A DNA stretch of 35,422 nt. Source: Bacteroides sp. (lineage in GTDB: Bacteria; Bacteroidota; Bacteroidia; Bacteroidales; Muribaculaceae). Under the pieces are notes generated by a model. The model worked only from the letters and a program-made list of their open reading frames with translations. It made no database searches and had not been told where the DNA came from. The position numbers were made by a program, and so were the translations under genes. Of this stretch, positions 23,597 to 32,674 are shown piece by piece; within the stretch, counting starts at the first letter, position 1; the number at the start of each line of letters is the position of its first letter. Location: NCBI GenBank assembly GCA_014802325.1, contig JAAVCK010000025.1, forward strand, positions 1-35,422, written 5' to 3'.

Positions 23597-24465
23597 CTGC
23601 CGACTACAAGAAATGTCAGACCCACGAGCAGAATAGTCAGGTCGACGAGTTTCATACGCACATTTTTCTCGTGGAGCGCAAACACTCCGTAGAAAAACGG
23701 CACGATCACGCTGCCGCGTCTTATCATAGATACGATGGCTATCATCGACGAGGGTATCGACAGACTGTAGAAATAAGCCAGATCGGCTATGGTGAGGAAT
23801 ACCGAAATCAGCGGTATGGCCCACCGCCACTTCAGGGGTGTCTTGTCAGATGTGAACCTGCTGATGACCCACAGCGTGGCGCCCATGATGAAAAACTGGT
23901 AGAGCGAATACCATGCCTGTACCTCAAGCGGCTCGAAGCGTGTGAGGAGATACTTGTCGTAGAGGGCGCTTACGGCTCCCATCACGGTGGCGCCTATGGC
24001 CATCCACACCCATTTGTTGCCCTTAAACGATACACCCTCGCGGCTGCCTACACGTGATATGAAGTAGAGCGACGCGAAGCCAAGTATCACTCCTATCCAC
24101 TGCCAAAGGTTGAGGCGCTCGCCGAAGATGAGCAGTGCGCCCACGAGCACCATCACCGGTCGCGAGGCATTGACCGGACCGGCTATAGTGAGGGGCAGAT
24201 GCTTGATGGATGCGTAGCCCAACAGCCACGACGACAATACGATAAGCGACTTTATGAGTATGGCTCCGTGTCCGGCTAAAGTGTTGCCGAGTCCGAAATT
24301 GCCTTCGAGTGCACCGGCTATGATCACGGGCAGCATGAGCAGCGAGCCGAAAAGGGTGTTGAGAAACAATACGCCCAGCACATTGTTGCCGTCGACCGAC
24401 AGCTTTTTCATTACATCATATACGCCCAGACACAGCGCTGATATTATAGCGAGAAGTACCCACAT
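23590..24465 (-). CDS. EamA/DMT-family transporter
   Basis: The 291-residue membrane protein has ten predicted helices in two repeated halves, as in EamA drug/metabolite transporters. The first half shows the family pattern LPLTIAGPVNASRPVMVLVGALLIFGE and the second repeats a GSVIVPFFYGVFALHEKN segment with the conserved Glu. Substrate unknown. It follows the AlbA_2 gene by 26 nt on the same strand. Confidence 0.88.
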   Translation of the reverse strand: MWVLLAIISALCLGVYDVMKKLSVDGNNVLGVLFLNTLFGSLLMLPVIIAGALEGNFGLGNTLAGHGAILIKSLIVLSSWLLGYASIKHLPLTIAGPVNASRPVMVLVGALLIFGERLNLWQWIGVILGFASLYFISRVGSREGVSFKGNKWVWMAIGATVMGAVSALYDKYLLTRFEPLEVQAWYSLYQFFIMGATLWVISRFTSDKTPLKWRWAIPLISVFLTIADLAYFYSLSIPSSMIAIVSMIRRGSVIVPFFYGVFALHEKNVRMKLVDLTILLVGLTFLVVGSL

Positions 24466-24491
24466 ATATATTCTGATGGAAAATATGGATA

Positions 24492-25148
24492 TTAATACTT
24501 AGAGAGAGTCAATACGAATCGGTCGCCGTCGAAGCTGAAGTCGACGAGAGCCGCGCAGTGCATCTTCACCACCACATCCTCGGCCCTGGAGCGTGAAATG
24601 TGGGCGCGGAGCATGAAGTCCTCCACCGACATGTCGCCATCGGCCAGCAGGTCGAGCAGCTTGCGCTCGGTGCCGTCGGGACTGATGAGCATGCCGGGCG
24701 ATGCAGCTCTCTCTCGCCAGGCACGCACCATGAGCGGATGAGCCACGATATTCTCGTCGGCCACACGGTAATAGGCTTTCTGAGTTCCACGACCCTCGTC
24801 GACCATCACCGGACGGTCAGCCGCCGGGTCTATTTCCACCCGGATTACGCGGGCGCCTCCCTCGGCAATGAAAGCGTCGACTCTGATGGTCTGCGACGGA
24901 ATACAGTAGCGTTCGGCGGCTTGCTCCACGAGATAGATGTCTTCCTCGTTGCGCACACCGGCCACGGCGCCGTTGTCTTTGACGCCTATCAGCAGCCGTC
25001 CGCCCGAGTGATTGGCAAACGCCGATAGCGAGCGCGCTATCTTGCGTGCGTCGGTGATGGCAAATTTAAAGTCCTGCCGCTCGTGCTCGCCTTCGGCTAT
25101 TAGCCCGGCTATATAATATTTACCCCTTATGCCTCTGATATCTTTCAT
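24492..25148 (-). CDS. AlbA_2 / Schlafen-like nucleotide- or nucleic-acid-binding protein
   Basis: The 218-residue protein starts with an AlbA_2 domain (about 15-135): EGEHERQDFKFAI, then SLSAFANHSGGRLLIGVKDNG, the family signature shared with Schlafen proteins. The C-terminal part (about 150-218) looks like a small winged helix (ERKLLDLLADGDMSVEDFML). Members act in transcription control or defence; no specific role can be given. Its start codon touches a 7-nt repeat array that forms its whole leader. The gene may follow mtnN in transcription, or have its own promoter inside or beyond the repeat. Confidence 0.82.
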   Translation of the reverse strand: MKDIRGIRGKYYIAGLIAEGEHERQDFKFAITDARKIARSLSAFANHSGGRLLIGVKDNGAVAGVRNEEDIYLVEQAAERYCIPSQTIRVDAFIAEGGARVIRVEIDPAADRPVMVDEGRGTQKAYYRVADENIVAHPLMVRAWRERAASPGMLISPDGTERKLLDLLADGDMSVEDFMLRAHISRSRAEDVVVKMHCAALVDFSFDGDRFVLTLSKY

Positions 25149-25149
25149 A

Positions 25150-25226
25150 ATTCACAATTCATGATTCATGATTCATGATTCATGATTTATGATTCACGAT
25201 TCATGATTCATGATTCACGATTTACG
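25150..25226. repeat. 7-nt tandem repeat, 11 copies, in the leader of the AlbA_2 gene
   Basis: Eleven units of ATTCATG (with ATTTATG, ATTCACG, ATTCACA and ATTTACG variants) run without gaps from 25150 to 25226, between the stop of mtnN and the start of the AlbA_2 gene. Read on the minus strand each exact unit contains an ATG and a TGA, so short start-stop frames appear in all phases, but none continues into the AlbA_2 frame (a TGA lies two codons before its ATG). Confidence 0.9.
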
Positions 25227-25233
25227 ATGGGGC

Positions 25234-25899
25234 TCAGATGCTGAGCAGGATGCGGTGAAGTACGTTGAACGAATGACGGGGAGCGTCTTCCCAGAAATAT
25301 TCATACTGGCTGATATTGTCGTCGCCTCCGGGGGTATCGCTGATAACGCGCAGACAGTAGAACGGCACATTTTTCAGATAGCACACCTGAGCTATGGCTG
25401 CCGACTCCATATCCACGGCCTGAACGTCAGGATAGAGCGAGCGGATGTGTTCCACCTCCTCGGGACGCGACACGAAGAGGTCGCCCGATGCTATCAGGCC
25501 GGTCTTGACCGTAGGGTCCTGAAAGTCGACGTGAAGCGAGGCGGTGCGAAACAGGCGCGGACATCCGGGCACACGGCCCCATTCCTCGCCAAGACACCAG
25601 AAGTCGTGATAAGCCACGGCGTCGGCCACCACCACATCGAGCACTCCGGCGTCGGCGCCCACACCTCCGGCCACACCTGTATTTATGACCAGCGACGGAT
25701 GAATCGAATCGATCAGTGTCATGACGCCTACGGCGGCATTGACTTTGCCTATGCCGCAGCGGGTTATTGCTATTTCGTTGGCACCTATGGCGCCGAGATG
25801 GAGAGTGGTGTCGCCTACGGTGATTTCTGTCTTGTTTTCAAGCAGATGGAGGAGCAGATTCAGCTCCTTTTCCATTGCTACGATTATACCTATTTTCAT
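25234..25899 (-). CDS. mtnN: 5'-methylthioadenosine / S-adenosylhomocysteine nucleosidase
   Basis: The enzyme splits MTA and SAH to adenine and the thio-sugar, recycling by-products of S-adenosylmethionine use. I start at ATG 25899 (221 residues, MKIGIIVAMEKEL), where the family begins; the open frame extends further upstream but into galE. Landmarks: the AMEKE segment with the acidic catalytic residue, INTGVAGG, VDMESAAIAQ and ISDTPGGDD, which carries the base-contacting Asp. Length is slightly below the usual 230. It lies 23 nt behind galE on the same strand. Confidence 0.92.
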   Translation of the reverse strand: MKIGIIVAMEKELNLLLHLLENKTEITVGDTTLHLGAIGANEIAITRCGIGKVNAAVGVMTLIDSIHPSLVINTGVAGGVGADAGVLDVVVADAVAYHDFWCLGEEWGRVPGCPRLFRTASLHVDFQDPTVKTGLIASGDLFVSRPEEVEHIRSLYPDVQAVDMESAAIAQVCYLKNVPFYCLRVISDTPGGDDNISQYEYFWEDAPRHSFNVLHRILLSI

Positions 25900-25922
25900 A
25901 AAGCGATGATCGAAGATGATGA

Positions 25923-26960
25923 TTACATTATGCCACGTTCGCGCAGACGTTTCTGCCAGTTCCAGGCCGATGCGAGTGTGTCGGCCAGGGGAGTTTCGGC
26001 TTTCCAGCCGAGCACATTGTTGGCGTATGACGGATCGGCCCATACCTTTTCGATGTCGCCCTCGCGGCGACCGGTGATCACGTGGGGCACTTTCACTCCG
26101 GTAGCGCTCTCGAAGGTGTTGATGAGCTCAAGCACCGACACACCTTTACCCGTGCCGAGATTGAAAATCTCTATGGGGGCTTCGGAGGCATCGTCGAGCA
26201 TACGGCGCACGGCTATCACGTGAGCCTTGGCCAGATCCACCACATTGATATAGTCGCGTATGCATGAGCCGTCGGGTGTATTGTAGTCGTCGCCAAACAC
26301 ACTCAGCTTCTCGCGTATGCCCATAGCTGTCTGGGTCAGATAGGGTATGAGATTCTGCGGCACACCGTTGGGCAGTTCGCCTATCTCGGCCGACGGATGA
26401 GCGCCAACGGGGTTGAAATAGCGCAGTATTATGCTCTTGAACGGCGCTCCGGCGGCTATCACGTCGGTGATGATTTCCTCGGAAATCTGCTTGGTGTTGC
26501 CGTAGGGCGAGGTGGCCTTCTTGATGGGCGACTGCTCGGTCACGGGATTTACATCAGGCTCGCCGTAGACGGTGCACGACGATGAGAACACTATACCCTT
26601 CACACCATTGTCGGCCATGAGGTCGAGAAGGTTGAGGAGTGTGTCGAGGTTATTGCGATAATAAAGTATAGGCTTTTTCACACTTTCGCCCACGGCCTTT
26701 GATGCGGCGAAATTGATGATGCCTTTTATGCCGGGATATTCGGCGAAAAGACGGCGCAGAGTGTCGATGTCGGTGCAGTCACCTTCTACGAAATCGGGTC
26801 TGACGCCGGTGATGCGTTCTATACCGTCGATCACGTCGCGGCTCGAATTTGACAGATTGTCAATTATTACTACCTGATAGCCGGCATTGATTAGCTCTAC
26901 TGCCGTATGTGAGCCTATGTAACCGGTACCTCCGGTCACAAGTATGCGTTCTGCTGCCAT
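25923..26960 (-). CDS. galE: UDP-glucose 4-epimerase
   Basis: GalE interconverts UDP-glucose and UDP-galactose with bound NAD. I start at ATG 26960 (345 residues, MAAERILVTGGTGYIGS), so that the Rossmann GxxGxxG lies near the N-terminus; the frame is open 17 codons further. SSSCTVYGEP and the PYGNTK catalytic Tyr-Lys pair are present, as is RYFNPVGAHPSAEIGE. Length is normal. It lies 19 nt behind the glycine-lipid N-acyltransferase-like gene. Confidence 0.95.
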   Translation of the reverse strand: MAAERILVTGGTGYIGSHTAVELINAGYQVVIIDNLSNSSRDVIDGIERITGVRPDFVEGDCTDIDTLRRLFAEYPGIKGIINFAASKAVGESVKKPILYYRNNLDTLLNLLDLMADNGVKGIVFSSSCTVYGEPDVNPVTEQSPIKKATSPYGNTKQISEEIITDVIAAGAPFKSIILRYFNPVGAHPSAEIGELPNGVPQNLIPYLTQTAMGIREKLSVFGDDYNTPDGSCIRDYINVVDLAKAHVIAVRRMLDDASEAPIEIFNLGTGKGVSVLELINTFESATGVKVPHVITGRREGDIEKVWADPSYANNVLGWKAETPLADTLASAWNWQKRLRERGIM

Positions 26961-26979
26961 GATTGTATCTACAGGGGTG

Positions 26980-27933
26980 TTAAGTGATTTTAAAGATTGA
27001 GGCCGAGGCATCGAATGTCTCTATGTGGCGCTGTTTTTTCTCCTCGGTTATCTCGGGGATCGAGAGGAATATGCCGCTCTCCTCCACGTCGCCAAACTCA
27101 TCGTTGATGGCTGTGCCAAACATTTTCATCGTGGGCGACAGATTCATGTAGGCATTGACGAGTGGCGGTATGTTGAGGCCGTATTTGTGTACCGACTGCT
27201 TGAGAATACGGTAGTCGTCCTTGAATGACGAGCCTGTGAATAGCCTGCGCATCTCCTCGATATCGAGTCCGGTTTCGAGGCTCTTGATGGGTCGCGCCAG
27301 ATTTTCGCTGTCGGGAAAATGCTTGTGGAGAAAGTAGAGTATCATATTGCGGCATCCCGAATGATAGTCGGGATACATGGTGACCTTACCGAACAGGTAG
27401 CGTATCTCGGGATTAAGCACCGTGAGCGCGCCCAGACCGTCCCACAGATTGTCGAGCACGTAGAGGGCTTTTACGCCCGCACGAGTCGACTGATACTCGC
27501 GGCGCACAAACGAGCGCCCGAGCTCTATGGTGTAGGGGAGATAGCGTTGCAGAAAGTCGGGTGAGAAGTTGAAGAGATGGCTGGTGGCAATGCGCGGACG
27601 GCCCTCACTGTCGGTGCGGATGTCACGGCCGCAGATATAGCGGTATCCGCCGAGTATCAGTTTGTCGGCAGGATCCCACACTATCAGCTGCATGCATGGC
27701 GGATCCATGAGGTCAAATTCGTCGATATCACAATCCTTGCCTGTGCCACCTCCGGCAGACCGGAAAGCTATCTCGCGCAGACGTCCTATCTCGCGCATGG
27801 TAGCCGGAGCCTTGCGGCCATCCACGACGTGGATGTGATTACCGCCTTTGTTGGATACCCGCAGAAAAGTGTCGTGGCTCAGTTCGGCCTCGATTTCTGC
27901 TACATCAACGGGTGGTATAATTTCCTGATTCAT
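26980..27933 (-). CDS. glsB: GNAT-type N-acyltransferase, probable glycine-lipid synthase GlsB-like
   Basis: The protein belongs to the OlsB/hemolysin-like acyltransferases that acylate amino acids. In Bacteroides the GlsB-GlsA pair builds glycine lipids: GlsB makes N-acyl-glycine, GlsA adds the second acyl chain. I start at ATG 27933 (317 residues, MNQEII), which overlaps the stop of the upstream gene by ATGA; an earlier ATG at 27942 is possible. Family pieces: FDLMDPPCMQLIVWD, GGYRYICG, SHLFNFSPDF, ELGRSFVRREYQ. The exact product is inferred from this order of genes and the homology. Confidence 0.8.
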   Translation of the reverse strand: MNQEIIPPVDVAEIEAELSHDTFLRVSNKGGNHIHVVDGRKAPATMREIGRLREIAFRSAGGGTGKDCDIDEFDLMDPPCMQLIVWDPADKLILGGYRYICGRDIRTDSEGRPRIATSHLFNFSPDFLQRYLPYTIELGRSFVRREYQSTRAGVKALYVLDNLWDGLGALTVLNPEIRYLFGKVTMYPDYHSGCRNMILYFLHKHFPDSENLARPIKSLETGLDIEEMRRLFTGSSFKDDYRILKQSVHKYGLNIPPLVNAYMNLSPTMKMFGTAINDEFGDVEESGIFLSIPEITEEKKQRHIETFDASASIFKIT

Positions 27934-28751
27934 AAATTCCATTCCTGATTGACGAGGCCGTAGACGCGCCTGCAAATCTGCGATGCTGTCACAGCCGATT
28001 CTTTTCCACCGCGCAGTGAGGTGTGGCTCACAGGCTCACCGACGGTGATGGTGAAGTGCTTTCCCTCGCTTTTGACGAGTTCCTGCGGGAGATAGATCAT
28101 CTCGATATTGAATTTGAGGCCGAGTTTCGCCCTCCATCGTGCAAAGTTATAAAAAAATGCTGAATTTTCACCGCTAAAATGCAGCGGCACTATATCGCGG
28201 CCGGTCTCGATAGCCTTGTTGACCACCATTTTCTGCCACTGAAGGTCGCGAATCTCGCCCCGCGAGTTGCGGCGCGATACCAGTCCGGCCGGAAACATCA
28301 CTATGGGCATGTCTGACTCCATGGCGCGGTCAAGGCGCTCCACGGCCTGACGCGACTGCTTGCCGTGTTTGTTGACCGCAAGAAATATGCTGCGCAGCGG
28401 AGCTACGGCTGCCAGCAGGTCATTGACCACGAAGCCTATGTCTTTTCTTCCGTAAGCGCGGCCCACAAAGTCGGCGAGCACCAGCCCGTCGAGGCCTCCC
28501 AGCGGATGATTGGAAGCTATAATGACGCGCGACGACGCGGGCAGCGAGCCCTTGACATCGTAGCTTATGCCCATGTCGGAGAGGACGCCTGTGGCGAAGT
28601 CTACCCCGTCGGCGTGGGCGTTGCCGGTAAGCAGTTCGTTTAGCCGGTCCTGACAGATGGTACGTTCGAGCCAGCGCACTACCGCACCCGGTATGAAGCG
28701 GTAAAGCGATGGCACGCGGCTGCGAAGCACCGCGTCTACGTCGATTCTCAT
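27930..28751 (-). CDS. glsA: PlsC-like O-acyltransferase, probable GlsA-like
   Basis: A 273-residue acyltransferase with a modified catalytic box, NHPLGGLDG, in place of the usual NHxxxxD spacing, and the substrate motifs VVNDLLAAVAPLRSI and MFPAGLVSRR. It likely adds the O-linked acyl chain in glycine lipid synthesis, at the inner membrane. I start at ATG 28751 (MRIDVDAV): the promoter at 28780-28811 would put transcription start near 28773, leaving no leader for the ATG at 28772. The next gene is coupled by a 4-nt overlap. Confidence 0.8.
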   Translation of the reverse strand: MRIDVDAVLRSRVPSLYRFIPGAVVRWLERTICQDRLNELLTGNAHADGVDFATGVLSDMGISYDVKGSLPASSRVIIASNHPLGGLDGLVLADFVGRAYGRKDIGFVVNDLLAAVAPLRSIFLAVNKHGKQSRQAVERLDRAMESDMPIVMFPAGLVSRRNSRGEIRDLQWQKMVVNKAIETGRDIVPLHFSGENSAFFYNFARWRAKLGLKFNIEMIYLPQELVKSEGKHFTITVGEPVSHTSLRGGKESAVTASQICRRVYGLVNQEWNL

Positions 28752-28779
28752 TGTTGACGGTTCACTTGACATTTCACTG

Positions 28780-28811
28780 CAAATTTACTCACAATCCGCT
28801 AAATATCCAAA
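28780..28811 (-). promoter_or_regulatory. Promoter of the glsA-glsB-galE-mtnN run
   Basis: On the minus strand TTTG (28808-28811), a 20-nt spacer and TAAATTTG (28780-28787) match the full consensus. Confidence 0.8.
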
Positions 28812-28833
28812 TCGCACGCGCGGTAATAAATAA

Positions 28834-28859
28834 GCGAGGGCAGCCTGAGCCGCCCTCGC
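28834..28859 (-). terminator. Terminator of the large GLUG-repeat gene
   Basis: GCGAGGGC (28834-28841) pairs perfectly with GCCCTCGC (28852-28859). On the minus strand a T-rich tract TTATTTATT follows. It ends the transcript of the gene at 28889-32479 before the glsA promoter. Confidence 0.8.
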
Positions 28860-28888
28860 CTTGTGGAGTGAGGTATGGTGTGATAAGA

Positions 28889-31800
28889 TTACTTCACCAC
28901 GAATTTCAGAGTGCCGGCAGCGGCGCCTGATGCCTTGGCTACGTATACGCCGGGCACGAGCGAGGCGGTAGATACGACGTTGCGGCCGCGGGCTACTTCA
29001 TAGCCGGTGACTGAGTATACGGTGATGTCGCATGCAGGAGCGGTGACGCTTGAGCCGTCGAAAGATATGGCTGACTTGGCCTCGCCTTCCACGGTGGCGA
29101 TACCTGATGTGCCGGTCACTGACAGTGTGGCCGATACCACGCCGTTGGTGGCGGTGAGGGTGTAGGCGCCGGGCTTGAGGCAAACTACTTCACACACGGC
29201 ATTGCCATCTTCGTCTATTTCGGTGAGGTTGATGTAGCAGCCTGATTCGTCGGACGACTCTACGGTGATCGATTCGGCATCGACGTTCTCAAGCACGAGG
29301 AGCACATATTCGCTCTCGCCTTCGGTGAGGGTCACGGTAGAGGGATCGAAGTGCATGGCTGCACCTACAGTGCTCTCGAAGTAGAGTGCGGGGAGCGATG
29401 AGGTGAATACCCAGGGCTCGGCATTGCTGTAGCCGTTGAACTTGAATCCGAGACCTTCAAAGAATTCTATGTCGGCCTGAGCGGCTGCAATCGACTGGCC
29501 TTCGAGGGAGTTGAGGCCGGCTTCGAGAGCGGGATCTACCACGGCGAGCGATTCGATAGCATAGTTGTCGGTCACGCCCGATTCGGCCAGACGGTCGCCC
29601 CAGGTGGTGTCCCAATCCTGAGTCTGCTCGTTGTAGGTCTCGTCGAGTATGGCGGGATCATCGTTGATAGAGCTGCGGCCTACGATGCGGTGAGCGGTGG
29701 CGAGGAGTTCATCGCCTTCGGGAATCGAGATAGATGCGAGAGCTACCACATTGTTGGTCACGGCTTTGCCGGCTACGGTCTGACCTGACTCAAGGTCGGC
29801 GAGCGGACGAGAGAGGTTGCCCACGATACCGCCTACATTGATTTCGTTGACCCAGCCGTTGGCATAGTAAGAGTAAGAGCGTCCGGCTTCGGTGGCGGTG
29901 ATGTCACCTTCCACGAGGCAGTCACTGATAAGGCCTCGGCCTGATTCGCCTGCTATACCGCCGATGGTGTTGTTGGCTGTGAGCGACGCCTTGACGTGAC
30001 AGTTGCTCACGGTCGATTTGGCATCCTGGATCTCAGCTGCGATACCGCCCAGAGTGTTTCCGGCGATGATGTTGCCTTCAAATGCCGATGAGGCTATTGT
30101 AGAGTTTGACAGAATGTAGACCAGACCGCCCACACCTGCGCTCTCAGGAGCGTTGATGTCGCTTGCGAGCACTGCGCAGCCGGTAAGTTCAGAGCTGTAT
30201 CGGGCTGCGTTGGCTATGGCGCCGAAGTTGCTTTTGCCCGAAATCTGAGCGTTGAGGGCGTAGATGTAAACGTTTTCAAACTTGGTGGAGTAGGCAGATC
30301 CCACTATCACAGATGTAGCGTCGGTAAGAGTTACGTGTGAGAAAGTGATATCCTTGATTTCGGTGGTCAGACCGGTGCCAACCTCGCCTGTCATGTCGAA
30401 GATGGGAGCGCCGGAGAGCACGAGATTGCTTACAGTGTGGCCTGCACCGTCGAGCGAGCCTGTAAACGTGCCGCTGAAGCCGTCGAGCGTAGTGCCGTCA
30501 AAGTCAATGTCATCGGCCAGACGGTAGTGGGCTTTCAGGTTGTTCTTGATACGGGCGAAGTCGCCGGCGGTGTAGAGGAGATAGGGATTTTCGGCAGTGC
30601 CTTCGCCTTCGAGCTTGTTGAGGGGCAGGGGCACGAATTCCGATACATATTCGTCGGTGCCGATCTTACGGTATGAGAGCCAGATGGCCGGATTGGATGA
30701 GATATTGACCAGCGATGCTGTCAGTCCGGTGGCTTCGTCGGGGAAATAATATGAGAAGTTGAGTTCGCCGTCTTCGTTGACCACGATGAGCTGGTAGGTC
30801 GACGGAGCTGTGCCGTGATTCTCGTTGGTGAGCACGAATGCCATGTACTCGGTCTTGACGTCGGAGTTGAAGAGGTAAGGAGTCAGACCGTTGGCAGCGA
30901 TGTAGGGGAGCATCATCTGCACATTTTTGCCGCCCATTATTCTGTCGACTTTGGCAAGGATACCGTTGTGGTCAAACCACAGCACGGGGTGGAATATCTC
31001 GCCCTGAGCAGTCTCGCCGCCCTGTCCCGAAGCCACGGCGTAGCGATAAGAGCCGTCGCCGGGCACGCGGTCGAGCGATGTGGAGAGGCCATACTGAGTG
31101 CCGTCGGGGCCGGTCACACTCATCGGGAGGCTGGCCACTTGGTCGAGCTGGGGATAGTTGATCATATTGAATGTGTAGACGCCTGATTCATCGGGCTGCA
31201 CGAAGCAATACTGCTGGGGATAGCCGGGGACATCGGAGAGCAGCATGACTGACTCTGTGCCTTCGCCGAAGGTCTCGATCACATTGCCGGCCACATCGTA
31301 AACGGCAAAGAACGCTTCGGAATTATCGCGCATGTCGGCATCGTTGACGGTCAGGATATATGCGGGTTCGTTGCCGGTGCCGAAGTCGAATGTCACGTCG
31401 TTTTCAAAGCGGAAACGCCCCAGACAGTACGAGCGCATCATGTAGGGATCGGCCGGAGCCTCACAAGCGATTTCGGTGGTCGAAGCGAGGTTAAGGCCTG
31501 AAGTGCCGGTGGCGGTGGAGTAGAGCTCGATCACATATTTATTGTCGGGCGATAGAGCGTCGTTAAACCAGTTGAAAGGCTCTTCAAAGAAAGTCTTCTG
31601 GTATTTGGCCACGGCCACGTAGACATTGCCGTTGTGGGTGTTGAGCACCACGGGGAGGGTCTCATTGTCACCGTCAGACATTACGTATACCATGTCGACA
31701 GTGAAGCTCTTGAGTATCGACGCCGAGGGATTGCTGTAGGTGGCTCGGGTGTAGATGTCGAATGTATAGAGCATCTCGTCGTCGGTATACTCCTCGCCTG

Positions 31801-32479
31801 AGAAGAACGACATGTAGTAGTTTTCGCTCCATGAGTTGGTGGAAGCGTTGACGGCCGATATATAGTAGCCGGGCATGGTGCCCAGATCCTCGGCGGCGGT
31901 GGTGGCGCCGCGGAGCGAGAATACCTGAGTGTAAGGTATGGCGCCGTAAGCGTCGGTGGGCTTGAAGTTATACATCACCATGATTTCATAGTTGTTGTCA
32001 CGGTTGAAGAACTCCTTGGTAACTACTGTGGCCACTTCTGCAGCCGAGCAGTAGTCGTAGCCTTCGGGCACGGTGATGGGTGAGTCGATATAACCTACCT
32101 GATTGTAATTGTCATCGAATATCTTTACCTCGATACCTTTATAGGCATAGCTGGTGTAGTATTCTTCCTGAGCGATGACCTCTTTCTTGATAGTAAGAGC
32201 GGCGAACCATAGTGAGCCGTCGGGCATCTCAAGATAGCTGTAGCCGTCGGCTCCCGACCATTTTACGTCTGAGTCGGTCACTGTCTCTACGGCCTTGAAC
32301 GGATTCTTGGCCTTCTTGTCAGAGAAGGTCTTCCATGTGTTTTCTTCATGACGCGGCGCCCACTTGAAGGGTTGTTCTTCAGCAGCCTTCAGGCGGTAGT
32401 CGATGGGTGTGCGCGCATCGACCGTTGCATTTAACCCTATAAGGGCTGCAAGCGCGGTAGTGATAATTGCTTTGTTCAT
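28889..32479 (-). CDS. Large secreted GLUG-repeat protein with a type IX secretion tail
   Basis: The 1196-residue precursor has a signal peptide (cut near 22). Residues about 25-610 form a beta-rich region I cannot assign. Residues about 617-930 hold GLUG-like repeats with recurring GGIAGE and GGIVGN turns, a fold of the beta-helix kind found in surface proteins. A Big_2/Ig-like domain follows at about 1035-1110. The last 75 residues end in YSVTGYEVARGR, LVPGVYVAKA and KFVVK, the pattern of a type IX secretion sorting domain. The protein is therefore probably exported to the surface. It is monocistronic, with its own promoter and terminator. Confidence 0.8.
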   Translation of the reverse strand: MNKAIITTALAALIGLNATVDARTPIDYRLKAAEEQPFKWAPRHEENTWKTFSDKKAKNPFKAVETVTDSDVKWSGADGYSYLEMPDGSLWFAALTIKKEVIAQEEYYTSYAYKGIEVKIFDDNYNQVGYIDSPITVPEGYDYCSAAEVATVVTKEFFNRDNNYEIMVMYNFKPTDAYGAIPYTQVFSLRGATTAAEDLGTMPGYYISAVNASTNSWSENYYMSFFSGEEYTDDEMLYTFDIYTRATYSNPSASILKSFTVDMVYVMSDGDNETLPVVLNTHNGNVYVAVAKYQKTFFEEPFNWFNDALSPDNKYVIELYSTATGTSGLNLASTTEIACEAPADPYMMRSYCLGRFRFENDVTFDFGTGNEPAYILTVNDADMRDNSEAFFAVYDVAGNVIETFGEGTESVMLLSDVPGYPQQYCFVQPDESGVYTFNMINYPQLDQVASLPMSVTGPDGTQYGLSTSLDRVPGDGSYRYAVASGQGGETAQGEIFHPVLWFDHNGILAKVDRIMGGKNVQMMLPYIAANGLTPYLFNSDVKTEYMAFVLTNENHGTAPSTYQLIVVNEDGELNFSYYFPDEATGLTASLVNISSNPAIWLSYRKIGTDEYVSEFVPLPLNKLEGEGTAENPYLLYTAGDFARIKNNLKAHYRLADDIDFDGTTLDGFSGTFTGSLDGAGHTVSNLVLSGAPIFDMTGEVGTGLTTEIKDITFSHVTLTDATSVIVGSAYSTKFENVYIYALNAQISGKSNFGAIANAARYSSELTGCAVLASDINAPESAGVGGLVYILSNSTIASSAFEGNIIAGNTLGGIAAEIQDAKSTVSNCHVKASLTANNTIGGIAGESGRGLISDCLVEGDITATEAGRSYSYYANGWVNEINVGGIVGNLSRPLADLESGQTVAGKAVTNNVVALASISIPEGDELLATAHRIVGRSSINDDPAILDETYNEQTQDWDTTWGDRLAESGVTDNYAIESLAVVDPALEAGLNSLEGQSIAAAQADIEFFEGLGFKFNGYSNAEPWVFTSSLPALYFESTVGAAMHFDPSTVTLTEGESEYVLLVLENVDAESITVESSDESGCYINLTEIDEDGNAVCEVVCLKPGAYTLTATNGVVSATLSVTGTSGIATVEGEAKSAISFDGSSVTAPACDITVYSVTGYEVARGRNVVSTASLVPGVYVAKASGAAAGTLKFVVK

Positions 32480-32542
32480 TTAGGGATTGATATAATGGTT
32501 TGTTGTGATCGTGTATATGTCGGCACTATGTAGAATTGTTTG

Positions 32543-32550
32543 CAAAGTTA
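32543..32550 (-). promoter_or_regulatory. -7 box of the GLUG-repeat gene
   Basis: TAACTTTG on the minus strand fits TAnnTTTG and lies 63 nt before the start codon at 32479. The -33 region has only a weak match. Confidence 0.6.
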
Positions 32551-32644
32551 ATGATTTTGCGTTAAATTATTTAAGGTTGGTGTTTTTATGTGCTGAAAAG
32601 TTGAAAATTTTAAATATTTTTATGTATTTATCGGATTTTATTTG

Positions 32645-32652
32645 TAAATTTG
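32645..32652 (+). promoter_or_regulatory. -7 box of the WYL regulator gene
   Basis: TAAATTTG fits TAnnTTTG and lies 22 nt before the ATG at 32675. The -33 region is AT-rich without a clean TTTG. Confidence 0.6.
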
Positions 32653-32674
32653 GACAACCGAAACATCATCCATC

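Noticed and set aside
25210..26223. Plus-strand 337-codon frame across mtnN and galE
   Set aside because: It lies antisense to two clearly recognised enzymes and crosses their gap.
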